Of a stretch of DNA of 64,000 nt, positions 1 to 9,481 are shown in pieces. The DNA lies in the NCBI RefSeq assembly GCF_022682305.1, contig NZ_CP093528.1, forward strand, positions 1,811,501 through 1,875,500, written 5' to 3'. The DNA comes from Shinella zoogloeoides (GTDB lineage: Bacteria > Pseudomonadota > Alphaproteobacteria > Rhizobiales > Rhizobiaceae). The position numbers and the translations under genes are program-made. The notes under the pieces were generated by a model, which worked only from the letters and a program-made list of their open reading frames with translations, did no database searches and was not told the origin of the DNA. The number at the start of each line of letters is the position of its first letter. Position 1 is the first letter of the stretch.

Positions 1-67
1 CCGTGCGCCATTCCAAGCCCTTACCGGCCAATCCGCCCGCCCTTTTGCGGAGCAGGCGGAGAAAGCC

Positions 68-838
68 TCAGGCCGTCAGCGCTTCGTATGCGCGGTAGAT
101 GGCAAGGAAGTCGTCGGATTTCAAGCTCGCCCCGCCGATCAGCGCGCCGTCGACATTGGCGACGCCCATCAACTCCCCGGCATTGCCCGGCTTGACCGAG
201 CCGCCGTAGAGAATGCGCATCTTCGCGCCCTCGCCGGCAAAGCGGGCGGTCAGTTCGGCGCGCATGAAGGCATGCGCCTCCTCCACATCCGCCACCGTCG
301 GGGTCAGTCCGGTGCCGATCGCCCAGACAGGCTCATAGGCGATGACGGTATTTTCCGCCGTTGCGCCATCCGGCACGGAGGCGGCAAGCTGCGTCTTCAG
401 CACGTCGAGCGTCTTGCCCGCCTTGCGCTCGTCGCCGGTCTCGCCGATGCAGACGATGGCGACCAGATCGTTCTGGTGGGCGATCTCCGCCTTGGCGCGC
501 ACCAGCGCGTCGCTCTCCTTGTGGTCCGTGCGGCGCTCGGAATGGCCGACGATGACATGGGTGCCGAAACAATCCGCGATCATCTCGGCGGAGACGTCGC
601 CGGTATGCGCGCCGGAAGCCTTCTCATGGCAATCCTGCGCGCCGATCTGAAGCGGGCTGTCGTCGCAAAGCGCGGTCGCCACGTAGAGAAGCGTCGCCGG
701 CGGGCAGATCAGCGTTTCCACCTTCTGCGAAAGCGGCCCCTTCACCCCCTCGGCCATAGCCTTGATCTGGTCGAGCGATGCGCGCGTGCCGTTCATCTTC
801 CAGTTCCCGGCGACGAGCGGTGTAACGTCCGGTGTCAT
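68..838 (-). CDS. tpiA: Triosephosphate isomerase
   Basis: The 256-residue product interconverts dihydroxyacetone phosphate and glyceraldehyde 3-phosphate in glycolysis and gluconeogenesis (cytosolic TIM barrel). The substrate-binding N12/K14 (GNWKMNG), catalytic H99 (VGHSERR) and catalytic E169 ([11 protein letters not shown]) are all present, as is the phosphate-binding ILYGGSVKP loop. Length is typical. An in-frame ATG lies 6 bases further upstream, but the GGAAGGGG ribosome site abuts it and sits about 6 bases before the ATG at 838, so 838 was chosen. The gene diverges from the caspase-like gene. In rhizobia secG usually follows tpiA; that side lies outside this window. Confidence 0.97.
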   Translation of the reverse strand: MTPDVTPLVAGNWKMNGTRASLDQIKAMAEGVKGPLSQKVETLICPPATLLYVATALCDDSPLQIGAQDCHEKASGAHTGDVSAEMIADCFGTHVIVGHSERRTDHKESDALVRAKAEIAHQNDLVAIVCIGETGDERKAGKTLDVLKTQLAASVPDGATAENTVIAYEPVWAIGTGLTPTVADVEEAHAFMRAELTARFAGEGAKMRILYGGSVKPGNAGELMGVANVDGALIGGASLKSDDFLAIYRAYEALTA

Positions 839-993
839 GAGCATCCCCTTCCATGAAATCAACCGCATGGGGCGTAGCAAATCGGGGCCGGCAAGAAAAG
901 GTGCGTTCTGCGGCGGCGCGGCCGGAATCGGGCTTGAATATTGCGGGTTTCTGAACCGTAATATCGCAGGGCGAACTCGATCATGCAGGATGG

Positions 994-2574
994 ATGGGGC
1001 GAATGCTTCCCTCACGACGCCTTATAGCCGGCGCGGCGGCCGCGCTTCTGCTTGCCGGCGTCGCCATGGCGCAGGAGGGCCAGCCGCAGACGCGCGGCCT
1101 GATGCCCATAAAGACCGCCGTCGGCCGCGTGACGGCGGAGGAAGCGGAGGCCTCGCGGGAACTCGGCGCAAAGCGCGTCGCGCTCGTCGTCGGCATGGCC
1201 GCCTATACGTCCATCGCGCCGCTGCGCAACACCGAGGCTGACGCACGCGCCGTGGCCGCCATGCTCGAACGGCTCGGCTTCACGGTGGATCTTGCCGTCG
1301 ACGTCCCCCTTGCCCAGATGAAGGACACGATAGCTGGCTTCTCCCGCAAGTCGGAAACGGCCGACATCGCCATGGTCTATTATGCCGGCCACGGGGTCGA
1401 GGCGGCCGGCGAGAACTACCTGATCCCCATCGATATCGAGATCGACGATCCCGCGAAGATACCCGACCGGGCCGTCAGCCTGCGCTCGGTGCTCGGCAGC
1501 GTCGCCCATGCCCGCAAGCTGCGCATCGTCATCCTCGATTCCTGCCGCAACAACCCCTTCCCTGCCTCGCCCGGCCTTGCCGCGGCGGCGGGCGCCTCGG
1601 CTATGGGGAGCGGCGGACTTTCCACGCCCGATCCCTCGCAGGGCATGCTCGTCGTCTATGCGGCGGAGGGCGGCAAGGTAGCGCTCGACGGCGAAGGCGA
1701 ACACAGCCCCTTCACCAGCGCCGTCCTCGAAAGCCTGCCACGCCCCAATATCGAGATCGGCCTCGTCTTCCGCCAGATCCGCGACCGGGTCATGACGCTG
1801 ACGGCCAACCGCCAGCAACCGCATTTCTACGGCTCGCTCTCCGGTGCGCCTTTCTTCCTCGCCGGCGAGGACGCCAAGGTCGCTGCCATCACCGACAAGG
1901 CCAGCCAATGGCAGGCGCTGAAGCCCGATCAGGCCGGGCAGCTTGCGGGCCTTGCCGAGGAAGGCAACACCCGCGCCATGATCGGCCTCGGCTACATGGC
2001 CCTCTCGCCGGATTCGGCAAAGTTCCAGCCCGCCGAGGCCTTCCGGTTGTTCAGCAAGGCGGCCGAAGCCGGCGATGCAGAAGCCATGTTCGAACTCGGC
2101 AAGCTGCATGAAAAGGGTATCGGCACGCCGCAGAACGTCGCCGAGGCGCTGAAACTCTACCGCAGGTCCGCCGATCTCGGTTTTGCCGACGCCATCAACG
2201 ATCTTGGCTTCCTCTACTATCAGGGCGCCGAAGGCCTGCCGCGCGATGCGAAGCAGGCCATCGCGCTTTTCGTCAAGGCAGCGGACCTGCGCCATCCGCA
2301 AGCCATGTTCAACGTCGCCGCGCTGATCGACGACGGCATGATCCCCGGAAAGACGCCTGAAGACGCGGCCGCCTATCTCTACCAGGCGCTGCGCTCCGGC
2401 GTTTCGGACGTACTGGAGCAGCTCACCAGCCGCCCGACCATGTTCAAGCCGGAAACCCGCCGCGCGCTTCAGGCCGAGCTGCAGCGCAACAGGTTCTATG
2501 CCGGCGCCCTGGACGGCGATCTCGGCGCGGGGACGCAGCGCGGCATGCGCATCGCCTTCGGGCAGGCACAATAG
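994..2574 (+). CDS. Secreted caspase-like (peptidase C14) protein with Sel1 repeats and C-terminal peptidoglycan-binding-like segment
   Basis: The 526-residue protein begins with a cleavable-looking signal peptide (hydrophobic residues about 10-25, AMA-QEG). Residues about 58-290 match the caspase/peptidase C14 fold: catalytic His133 in YYAGHG and Cys184 in DSCRNNPF. Residues about 318-465 hold three or four Sel1-type TPR-like repeats (for example [19 protein letters not shown]). The last 40 residues ([20 protein letters not shown]) resemble the PG_binding_1 fold. This is known as a bacterial metacaspase-like architecture, presumably periplasmic; the substrate is unknown. An alternative ATG at 1003 is possible. 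The secreted hypothetical gene starts 11 bases downstream and probably shares the transcript. Confidence 0.85.
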   Translation: MGRMLPSRRLIAGAAAALLLAGVAMAQEGQPQTRGLMPIKTAVGRVTAEEAEASRELGAKRVALVVGMAAYTSIAPLRNTEADARAVAAMLERLGFTVDLAVDVPLAQMKDTIAGFSRKSETADIAMVYYAGHGVEAAGENYLIPIDIEIDDPAKIPDRAVSLRSVLGSVAHARKLRIVILDSCRNNPFPASPGLAAAAGASAMGSGGLSTPDPSQGMLVVYAAEGGKVALDGEGEHSPFTSAVLESLPRPNIEIGLVFRQIRDRVMTLTANRQQPHFYGSLSGAPFFLAGEDAKVAAITDKASQWQALKPDQAGQLAGLAEEGNTRAMIGLGYMALSPDSAKFQPAEAFRLFSKAAEAGDAEAMFELGKLHEKGIGTPQNVAEALKLYRRSADLGFADAINDLGFLYYQGAEGLPRDAKQAIALFVKAADLRHPQAMFNVAALIDDGMIPGKTPEDAAAYLYQALRSGVSDVLEQLTSRPTMFKPETRRALQAELQRNRFYAGALDGDLGAGTQRGMRIAFGQAQ

Positions 2575-2585
2575 CGGAGGTATCG

Positions 2586-3230
2586 ATGAGGAAACCGGAA
2601 GCCCTGCGTTCGATCCAGACCGCGCTCCTCGCGGCGGCGCTCACGCTTGCCGGCCTGCCGGAGACCTACGGCCAGGTGGCGCCGGCGCCCGGTGGCGGCG
2701 GCACCACGACGACCACGGGAGGCTCCGGCGGATTGACGACCGGCAAGGGGTCGAGCCACACCTCCGTCGAGACGACGACGCCGACCGAGTACCTCACCCT
2801 CTCGATCGCCCGGAACATCGGCGCGGCGAGCGAGGAATGCGCCGCCTACGATCCGGTCTACCGCATCGATTGCCTGCGCCAGCGCCTTCTCGATATCGCC
2901 CAGCGCATCCCGAAGGGGCCGGCCTATGACGAGGCCCGGCAGATCGTCCGGCAGGCCGCCGGCAGGCTCGGCCGCATCCAGGCCGCCAATGTCGACAGCA
3001 AGGCCCCGCGCATCCGCTCTCGCGGCAATGCGCGGATCAAGACGACGAAGACCTATACGGCCATCCGCCGCCGCAATCTCGAAAAGGCCATGGATCAGGC
3101 TCGGCAGGTCATCGAGGAAGCCCAGACGCAGCTCCTGCGCGCCTCGGAGAATTCCGAGAAGCGGGCGAGCCACTACCGGCAGATCGCAGCCGCCGTCGGC
3201 TCGACCAAGATTCTCCTGCGCTCGACGTAA
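2586..3230 (+). CDS. Secreted hypothetical protein, probable operon partner of the caspase-like gene
   Basis: A 214-residue protein with an N-terminal hydrophobic segment (residues about 9-28) that looks like a signal peptide. It is followed by a low-complexity Gly/Thr linker (residues about 32-65) and a charged, helix-rich C-terminal half with two cysteines (EECAAYDPVYRIDCL) and an Arg/Lys-rich stretch. A GGAGGTATCG ribosome site lies just before the ATG, 11 bases after the caspase-like gene stops. I do not recognise the family and assign no function. Co-transcription suggests a shared envelope role with the caspase-like protein, which is inference. Confidence 0.75.
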   Translation: MRKPEALRSIQTALLAAALTLAGLPETYGQVAPAPGGGGTTTTTGGSGGLTTGKGSSHTSVETTTPTEYLTLSIARNIGAASEECAAYDPVYRIDCLRQRLLDIAQRIPKGPAYDEARQIVRQAAGRLGRIQAANVDSKAPRIRSRGNARIKTTKTYTAIRRRNLEKAMDQARQVIEEAQTQLLRASENSEKRASHYRQIAAAVGSTKILLRST

Positions 3231-3240
3231 GGAAGGAAGC

Positions 3241-4125
3241 CTACTGCGCCAGCAGCCAGTTGAGCGTCTCGCGCCAGTCGGTCATGCGCACCGGCGTGCC
3301 GTGGCCGCCGGTCTGGAACAGCACGAAACGCGTCGGAATGCCTGCCTTGCGCAGCTTGCGGAAGACGGCGATCTGATCGTTCGCCGCATAGACGCTGTCG
3401 CTATCGCCATGGGTGAAGAAGACCGGCAGCTTCGCCTTGAAGGCGGCGGTCCTGGCATAGTCGCCATCCGCCGCCCCGCCCATCAGCACCATGCCGGCAA
3501 GGTTCTTCACCGCCGTCGCGTCGCGCGCCACGCGGGCGCAGATGAAGCTGCCCATCGAGGCGCAGGCGAGGATGACGGGCCTGTCCGGCGAAAGCGCCCG
3601 GGCGCGCAGGATGAGACCGGAGACATGCGCCGCGCCCTTGTCGTCGAAGGAAGGCACGCTCGGCGCGTAGTAGACGCCGCCATTCTGCAGCGCGAGATTC
3701 TTGATGCGGTTGAAATTACCGCCGAAATTCCAGTCGTTGTTGCCGAGCCGCCGATCCCCGCCACGACCGTGGATAAAGATGACCGTGAAGGCCGCCCCTT
3801 CCTCCTTGCCGGTCATCGCAACGTCAAGCGGCCCGGCGGGCGTATCGACCGTCAGGTTCCGCTGCGCCTTCTTCACCGCCGTGGAGACATAGGCGGACTT
3901 CACCCGCCGCTCCGGGATCTGGTCGCGGCCGTTGATGTCGCGCATCTCCTCATAATCGACGACGCGGAGCGCCCCGTCATCCGCCGTCTCAATGATCCGG
4001 CCATAGCCGAAAAGCTCGTCTTTCCACGGCTTCAGCGTCAGCGCGGCGGCATCCTGGGCCGCCAGCGCGGCGAAGGCCGCGGCCAAAACCAGCCGGCGGA
4101 GGCAATGAACTGTGGACTGAGGCAT
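3241..4125 (-). CDS. Secreted alpha/beta hydrolase
   Basis: A 294-residue protein with a signal peptide (residues 1-28, LAAAFAALAAQDAAA). The alpha/beta-hydrolase core has an oxyanion strand (VIFIHGRGG, residues 115-123), nucleophile elbow ACASMGS with Ser190 (the GxSxG motif carries Ala at the first position), acid candidate in HGDSDSVY (D241 or D243) and His275 in TGGHG. Likely a periplasmic esterase or peptidase-like hydrolase; substrate unknown. The start at 4125 follows AGGGAG by about 9 bases; the open frame extends further upstream but would lose the signal peptide position. The gene is convergent with the 2586 gene and divergent from parE. Confidence 0.82.
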   Translation of the reverse strand: MPQSTVHCLRRLVLAAAFAALAAQDAAALTLKPWKDELFGYGRIIETADDGALRVVDYEEMRDINGRDQIPERRVKSAYVSTAVKKAQRNLTVDTPAGPLDVAMTGKEEGAAFTVIFIHGRGGDRRLGNNDWNFGGNFNRIKNLALQNGGVYYAPSVPSFDDKGAAHVSGLILRARALSPDRPVILACASMGSFICARVARDATAVKNLAGMVLMGGAADGDYARTAAFKAKLPVFFTHGDSDSVYAANDQIAVFRKLRKAGIPTRFVLFQTGGHGTPVRMTDWRETLNWLLAQ

Positions 4126-4333
4126 GAACCGGCGCTCCCTTGGGGTGGCGATACTTGCCATCCGCCCGCGCACAACGCAATCCTCCACAGGCTTCGACAT
4201 ACCCGGACATCGCGAAAACCCGGGAAATCTGGCAGAGTCATCCGTGATTCGCCGACGACCTGATCTTCGCCAGCCCCCGATCCTTTCATATCGGGAGATG
4301 AAACTGGCAACCGGAACAAACTCTGAACGGCCC

Positions 4334-6409
4334 ATGCAAGACGACAGTAACGACCTCTTCGCCAACATGCCCTCCGAACCCGCCCGGCAGCCCGCCGCGC
4401 CGGAGGAGAAGACCGCGCGCGCCCCTGCCCCCGTGCCCGAGAGCCACCCGGCCCAGGTCCAGGCCCAGGCCGAAGGTTCCGGCGGCTACGACGCCTCGGC
4501 GATCCGCGTGCTGGAAGGCCTCGAGCCGGTGCGCATGCGTCCGGGCATGTATATCGGCGGCACGGACGAGAAGGCGCTGCACCACCTCTTCGCCGAAGTC
4601 ATCGACAACTCGATGGACGAAGCGGTCGCCGGCCACGCCAATTTCATCGAGGTCAATCTCGATGCCGAGGGCTATCTTACCGTCATCGACAACGGCCGCG
4701 GCATTCCGGTCGAGAACCACCCGCAGATGCCGGGCAAGTCGACGCTGGAGGTCATCCTCACCGTGCTTCATGCCGGCGGCAAGTTCGACGGCAAGGCCTA
4801 CGAGACCTCGGGCGGCCTGCACGGCGTCGGCGTCTCCGTCGTCAACGCCCTTTCCGATCATCTCGAAGTCGAGGTCGCCCGCAACAGGAAGCTCTATCGC
4901 CAGCGCTTTTCGCGCGGCAAGCCGGTCGGTGGCCTGGAGGAACTTGGCGACGTGCACAACCGGCGCGGCACGAAGGTGCGTTTCCATCCCGATCCGGAGA
5001 TTTTCGGCGCGCATGCCCGTTTCGATCCCGGCCGCGTCTTCCGCATGGCCCGCTCCAAGGCCTATCTCTTCGGCGGCGTGGAAATCCGCTGGAGCTGCGA
5101 TCCCACCCTCCTGCCGGAAGGCTCCGAGACGCCGGAAAAGGCCGTCTTCCACTTCCCCGGCGGCCTGAAGGATTACCTGCAGGCGACGCTCGGCAAGGAA
5201 TACACTGTCACGCGCGAGATTTTCGCCGGCAAGAGCGAGAAGTCGGGCGGCCACGGCTCTCTGGAATGGGCCGTTACCTGGTACGGCGGCGATTCGCTGA
5301 TCCATTCCTATTGCAACACCATCCCGACGGCAGACGGCGGCACGCACGAGGCGGGCCTGCGCATCGCGCTCACCAAGGGCCTGAAGAATTACGCCGAACT
5401 GACGCAGAACAAGCGCGCCGCCGCCATCACCACCGACGACGTGATGATCTCGGCGGTCGGCATGCTCTCGGTCTTCATCCGCGAGCCGGAATTCGTCGGC
5501 CAGACGAAGGACAAGCTCGCCACCGTGGAAGCCCAGCGCATCGTCGAAAACGCGCTGCGCGACCCCTTCGACCACTACCTTGCCGACAACCCCGCCGAGG
5601 CCGCGAAACTCCTCGAATGGGTGATCGAGCGCGCGGAAGAGCGCATGCGCCGCCGCAAGGAAAAGGAAGTGAGCCGCAAGACGGCCGTCCGCAAGCTGCG
5701 CCTTCCCGGCAAGCTCGCCGACTGCTCGCAGAATTCCGCCGAGGGCGCCGAACTCTTCATCGTGGAGGGCGATTCGGCCGGCGGTTCGGCCAAGCAGGCG
5801 CGCAACCGCGCCAACCAGGCGATTCTTCCGCTACGCGGAAAAATCCTCAACGTCGCGAGCGCCGGCCGCGAAAAGCTCGGCGCCAACCAGCAGATTTCCG
5901 ATCTCGTGCAGGCGCTTGGCTGTGGCACGCGCTCGAAATATCGAGACGAGGACCTGCGCTACGAGCGCGTCATCGTCATGACCGACGCCGACGTCGACGG
6001 TGCGCATATCGCCTCGCTGCTCATCACCTTCTTCTATCAGGAGATGCCGGAACTCATTCGCGGCGGGCATCTCTATCTCGCCGTGCCGCCACTCTACCGC
6101 CTCAGCCAGGGCGGCAAGACGCTCTACGCGCGCGACGACCCGCACCGGGAGGAGTTGATGCGCACCGAATTCAACGGGCGCGGCAAGGTGGAGATCGGCC
6201 GCTTCAAGGGCCTTGGCGAGATGCTGCCGGCGCAGCTCAAGGAAACGACGATGGACCCCTCCAAGCGCACCCTGCTGAAGGTGGCCATCGACGACGTCGA
6301 TTTCGAGGGCACGCGCACGGCGGTGGACGACCTGATGGGCACCAAGCCGGAAGCCCGGTTCCGCTTCATCCAGGAACGCGCCGTCTTCGCCGACAACCTC
6401 GACATCTGA
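4334..6409 (+). CDS. parE: DNA topoisomerase IV subunit B
   Basis: A 691-residue type IIA topoisomerase ATPase subunit that works with ParC to decatenate chromosomes. The GHKL ATPase domain shows EVIDNSMDEA, DNGRGIP and GGLHGVG; the TOPRIM domain shows EGDSAGGSAKQARNR and the metal-binding DADVDGAHI. It ends with the usual KGLGEM and PDF-like C-terminal region. The shorter acidic N-terminus (MQDDSNDLF) followed by a Pro/Ala-rich linker is typical of rhizobial ParE rather than GyrB, and there is no GyrB-specific insertion. The frame is open further upstream (ATG at 4298 directly after GGGAG), so the start is moderately uncertain. No parC is seen nearby. Confidence 0.95.
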   Translation: MQDDSNDLFANMPSEPARQPAAPEEKTARAPAPVPESHPAQVQAQAEGSGGYDASAIRVLEGLEPVRMRPGMYIGGTDEKALHHLFAEVIDNSMDEAVAGHANFIEVNLDAEGYLTVIDNGRGIPVENHPQMPGKSTLEVILTVLHAGGKFDGKAYETSGGLHGVGVSVVNALSDHLEVEVARNRKLYRQRFSRGKPVGGLEELGDVHNRRGTKVRFHPDPEIFGAHARFDPGRVFRMARSKAYLFGGVEIRWSCDPTLLPEGSETPEKAVFHFPGGLKDYLQATLGKEYTVTREIFAGKSEKSGGHGSLEWAVTWYGGDSLIHSYCNTIPTADGGTHEAGLRIALTKGLKNYAELTQNKRAAAITTDDVMISAVGMLSVFIREPEFVGQTKDKLATVEAQRIVENALRDPFDHYLADNPAEAAKLLEWVIERAEERMRRRKEKEVSRKTAVRKLRLPGKLADCSQNSAEGAELFIVEGDSAGGSAKQARNRANQAILPLRGKILNVASAGREKLGANQQISDLVQALGCGTRSKYRDEDLRYERVIVMTDADVDGAHIASLLITFFYQEMPELIRGGHLYLAVPPLYRLSQGGKTLYARDDPHREELMRTEFNGRGKVEIGRFKGLGEMLPAQLKETTMDPSKRTLLKVAIDDVDFEGTRTAVDDLMGTKPEARFRFIQERAVFADNLDI

Positions 6410-6479
6410 AGCGTTGCCGCCATACTTTCGCGGCAATGCCGGCCTCTAACCGGGGCCATCCAACGCGGAAAGGACGGCC

Positions 6480-6902
6480 ATGAAAGCAGCGCTCATCGTC
6501 ATGACGATCATGGGCTGCGACGACAGCGCGACCCAGTGCCACTACATCGACACGGTCGACCGGAGCTGGCAGACTGTGGCGCTGTGCGACGCCCAGGCCG
6601 AGACCTATATCAACCGCCACCAGAACAAGAATTATCCTGTCATCGTCGCTGTCTGCGAAAGCTCGGGCAATCGCATGACCGCGGATGTGGCCACGCCTGA
6701 AACCCCGGCCGACGCCCAGACAGGGGCGCAAATCCCCGTTCCTGTCGAAACGGCGGAGGAAAAGCAGGGGCTTGCCGCGCGCGCGCTCGGCTTCGTGAAG
6801 AAGGCGATCCCCGACGCCGACGCCCTCAAAGCGGCCGTCACGACGCCCGTGCGCTATGCCGAAAGCGGCTATTCCTGGGTCGTGAAACGGTTTGCGGATT
6901 GA
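6480..6902 (+). CDS. Conserved-type hypothetical protein with N-terminal hydrophobic segment
   Basis: A 140-residue product starting with a short hydrophobic run (MKAALIVMTIMGCDDS) and containing four cysteines (residues about 13, 20, 36 and 59) in the first 60 residues, a Pro/Ala-rich middle and an amphipathic C-terminal helix region. AGGACGGCC precedes the ATG. The pattern resembles small secreted or membrane-associated proteins common in Rhizobiaceae, but no function can be read. It stands 70 bases after parE on the same strand and could be transcribed with it. Confidence 0.7.
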   Translation: MKAALIVMTIMGCDDSATQCHYIDTVDRSWQTVALCDAQAETYINRHQNKNYPVIVAVCESSGNRMTADVATPETPADAQTGAQIPVPVETAEEKQGLAARALGFVKKAIPDADALKAAVTTPVRYAESGYSWVVKRFAD

Positions 6903-6956
6903 TCGCCGGAGTACCAGCCCGGACGACGTGAAGGCCGCATGCGGAAAATTCCCGGC

Positions 6957-8084
6957 TTACGCCGCTTCCCGCGTAGCGATGAGCGCATAGCTGCGCGCCG
7001 TCTGGCGCTGTTCCGCGATGGCAAGCCGCTCGACCATCTCCAGCATCGACCGGCAGGAGGCGCCCTCCGCGCCACGGGCGCGTGAAAGCAGCCTTTCGGA
7101 GACGGAAAGCAAGCCGTCCCCGCCTTTCGCTTCACGCCGTAGCAGCATCGTCGCTTCGGCGAAGAGCGCGCTGATATCGCGGCCGAGGCCCGTGGTCTCG
7201 TAGAGCGCGCGCACGGCCGCCTCGCGGCCATCCGACAGGATGGAGCGCACACGCCGCTCCGCCTGCCCGGAAAGATTGGCGATGGAGACGGCGAAGAATT
7301 CGGCCCGGCCTGTGCACAGCGCATGCATCAGGAAAACCGGCGTCAGCCTGCCGGCAAGGCGTAGATGCTCCACCAGCACCGGCATTTCCCCGGAGGCGAC
7401 ATCCGCCACCATCCCGATCGTCGCCACGTCGCAGGCCTCGCGCGTGATGCGCTCGACACGGCTCGAGCCGACCGCCGCCTGAATGAGACCGAAGCCCGCC
7501 AACGCCGAGCCGATCTTCTCGACCAGCGCGTGGCGCGCGTCGCTCGGCAGGTCCTCGCGGTCGAGCAGCAGCGCCCGGATTTCCGCATCGTGACCGAACC
7601 GGTCCGCAATACGCGTCAGGCTGCGGCGGGAGATCGCCGCGCCCTCGTTTTCCAGCAGCGCCAGAAGATCCGGCCTGTCGCCGACCTCGGCGAGCGCGGC
7701 CGAGACAGGCCGCGAGACGAAGGCGCGGTGCGCGATCAGCATGCGCGTCGCCTCGCCGCCCCTCGCCGCGATATCCACGAGATCGGCGTCCGTCAGCACG
7801 GGGGAACAAAGAAGGATGTGAGCGGCGATTTCCGGCTGGTCCTCGGCAAGCGGCAGCACGACGGCGCGCGGCGCGTCCTCGCTATCCGCCAGCGCCTCGG
7901 CCAGTCCCAGCCGCACCTGCGGCGCGGGATCGTCGAGCAGGAAGATCATCGCCATCTCGGCCGCACGCCGGTCATCCGGCGCGATCCGCGCCCGGGCATA
8001 GGCTCGCGCCAGAACGCTGGCAGCCTTCGCCCTATCGGCGGCCCGCGCGGTCTCGACCCAACGGAGAAATGCATGAACGATCAA
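6957..8084 (-). CDS. DUF2336 domain-containing protein
   Basis: An all-helical protein of about 375 residues with HEAT-like repeats (DPAPQVRLGLAEALADSEDAP; ILLCSPVLTDADLVDIA), matching the alphaproteobacterial DUF2336 family, whose function is not established. I chose the TTG at 8084 because the product then begins LIVHAFLRWVETA, as I recall for rhizobial homologues; a GTG at 8120 adds 12 residues and cannot be excluded. Neither has a strong ribosome site (GGGG upstream of the TTG). It is convergent with the 6480 gene. Confidence 0.8.
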   Translation of the reverse strand: MIVHAFLRWVETARAADRAKAASVLARAYARARIAPDDRRAAEMAMIFLLDDPAPQVRLGLAEALADSEDAPRAVVLPLAEDQPEIAAHILLCSPVLTDADLVDIAARGGEATRMLIAHRAFVSRPVSAALAEVGDRPDLLALLENEGAAISRRSLTRIADRFGHDAEIRALLLDREDLPSDARHALVEKIGSALAGFGLIQAAVGSSRVERITREACDVATIGMVADVASGEMPVLVEHLRLAGRLTPVFLMHALCTGRAEFFAVSIANLSGQAERRVRSILSDGREAAVRALYETTGLGRDISALFAEATMLLRREAKGGDGLLSVSERLLSRARGAEGASCRSMLEMVERLAIAEQRQTARSYALIATREAA

Positions 8085-8182
8085 TGGACGCCCCAAACGC
8101 CTAAACGCGACTGGCACCACCCTAGCGCCAAAGTGTTTAAGATTGGTTCACCATGTCCGTTAACCTGCCGGTGACGGCGTCC

Positions 8183-8806
8183 TTACCCGGACTTCGGCCG
8201 CGTCATGGCGAAGACATCCGATCCGCCGTCGCAATAATCCATATAGCCCATGCGCCCGAGCGGGCGGGCGACCGCCATGTCGATCATGCCGTCCTTCAGG
8301 ATTTCCGGGCTGACATGGATGCCGACAACCTGCCCGAACACGATCCAATTGTTTGATTCGCGCCCGTCGAGATCGACTGGCCGCAGGATTTGCGTCGCCC
8401 TGCATTCGAGCGCGGCATAGGCCTCGCCCACATAGGGCGCATCGACCAGCCGGCCCGTAACGGCCGTCAGTCCGGCGATCTCGAACTCGTCGACACCATG
8501 GGGCACAGTGATCGAACTCGCGTTCATCCGCTCCGCAAGGTGGCGACTCGCAAGCGAGCAGGTGAAGACACCGGTCTCCTCGATATTCGTCACGCTGTCC
8601 TTATGTCCGCTGGACGAGAACATCACGAGCTTCGGCGTGTCGCTCACGGCATTGAAGAACGAATATGGCGAGAGATTCCGTCGCCCGTCCGCCGCCCTTG
8701 TGCCGATCCAGCCAATGGGTCGCGGCGCGACGATCGCCTTGAAGGGATCGTGCCTCAGGCCGTGCGCATTGTCCGCCGTCTCGTAGAACAGCGCGTCAGG
8801 CGTCAT
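8183..8806 (-). CDS. Flavin reductase family protein (FMN-binding split barrel)
   Basis: A 207-residue protein of the flavin-reductase-like/DIM6 group. The core [10 protein letters not shown], the [15 protein letters not shown] substrate/flavin loop and the [14 protein letters not shown] segment fit NAD(P)H:flavin oxidoreductase-type FMN-binding split barrels. The start at 8806 overlaps the end of the nitroreductase gene by 11 bases, so the two are almost certainly co-transcribed and translationally coupled. The pairing suggests a small flavin redox unit; the physiological substrate is not evident. Confidence 0.88.
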   Translation of the reverse strand: MTPDALFYETADNAHGLRHDPFKAIVAPRPIGWIGTRAADGRRNLSPYSFFNAVSDTPKLVMFSSSGHKDSVTNIEETGVFTCSLASRHLAERMNASSITVPHGVDEFEIAGLTAVTGRLVDAPYVGEAYAALECRATQILRPVDLDGRESNNWIVFGQVVGIHVSPEILKDGMIDMAVARPLGRMGYMDYCDGGSDVFAMTRPKSG

Positions 8807-9380
8807 CGCCGATCCACGTGACGATGTCCGCCAGCTCCGGCCGCGGCCGCTCCGTCGGCGGCACGGTCGGCGTTCCGATATGGATGAAGCCGGCGACCTT
8901 CTCGCCCGCATTCACGCCGAGGATGCCATGGGCGCGCTCGTCGAAGGCATACCATTCCGACAACCAGTTCGACGCGAAACCATAGGCATTGGCCGCCATG
9001 ACGAGGTTGAGGCAGACGGCGCCCGCCGACATGAGCTGTTCCCATTCCGGGATCTTGAAATGTGGGGCCGCGCGGCTGACGACCGCGATCACCACGGGCG
9101 CGCGGGTCAGCCGCGTGTTCTCCACCTTCACCATATCCTCGGCAAGGTCCGGCTTGTCGCCCATCGCGATCCTCGCCAGTTCCTCGCTTAATCGCCGGCG
9201 CGCCTCGCCGCGATAGACGATGAAGCGCCAGGGCGCGAGCTTGCCGTGGTCCGGCACGCGCGAGGCGAGCTTCAGCATCTCCTCCACCTCGTTCTTCGAG
9301 GGGCCGGGCTCGCTCATCTGGAAGGCGGGGATCGACCGGCGGGTCGAAAGATAATCGATCAGCTTGATTTCGGTTTTCAT
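8796..9380 (-). CDS. Nitroreductase family protein
   Basis: A 194-residue FMN-dependent nitroreductase fold protein: STRRSIPAF near the N-terminus (FMN phosphate contact), [35 protein letters not shown] (dimer and FMN region) and a GFIHIGTP C-terminal strand. It belongs to the YdjA/RutE-like short nitroreductases. First gene of a two-gene minus-strand operon with the flavin reductase. The natural electron acceptor is unknown. Confidence 0.92.
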   Translation of the reverse strand: MKTEIKLIDYLSTRRSIPAFQMSEPGPSKNEVEEMLKLASRVPDHGKLAPWRFIVYRGEARRRLSEELARIAMGDKPDLAEDMVKVENTRLTRAPVVIAVVSRAAPHFKIPEWEQLMSAGAVCLNLVMAANAYGFASNWLSEWYAFDERAHGILGVNAGEKVAGFIHIGTPTVPPTERPRPELADIVTWIGDDA

Positions 9381-9481
9381 CGGGCGGGAGTTCCAATATC
9401 CTGGCCGCCGGGCGCGGCCTTGAAAATGCCATTAGCAGGGCTTTCAAGTGGAGCCTTACAGTCAGGAAGTCAACCATCCCC

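Noticed and set aside
1012..2571. 519-codon minus-strand frame opposite the caspase-like gene
   Set aside because: Shadow of a gene with clear motifs.
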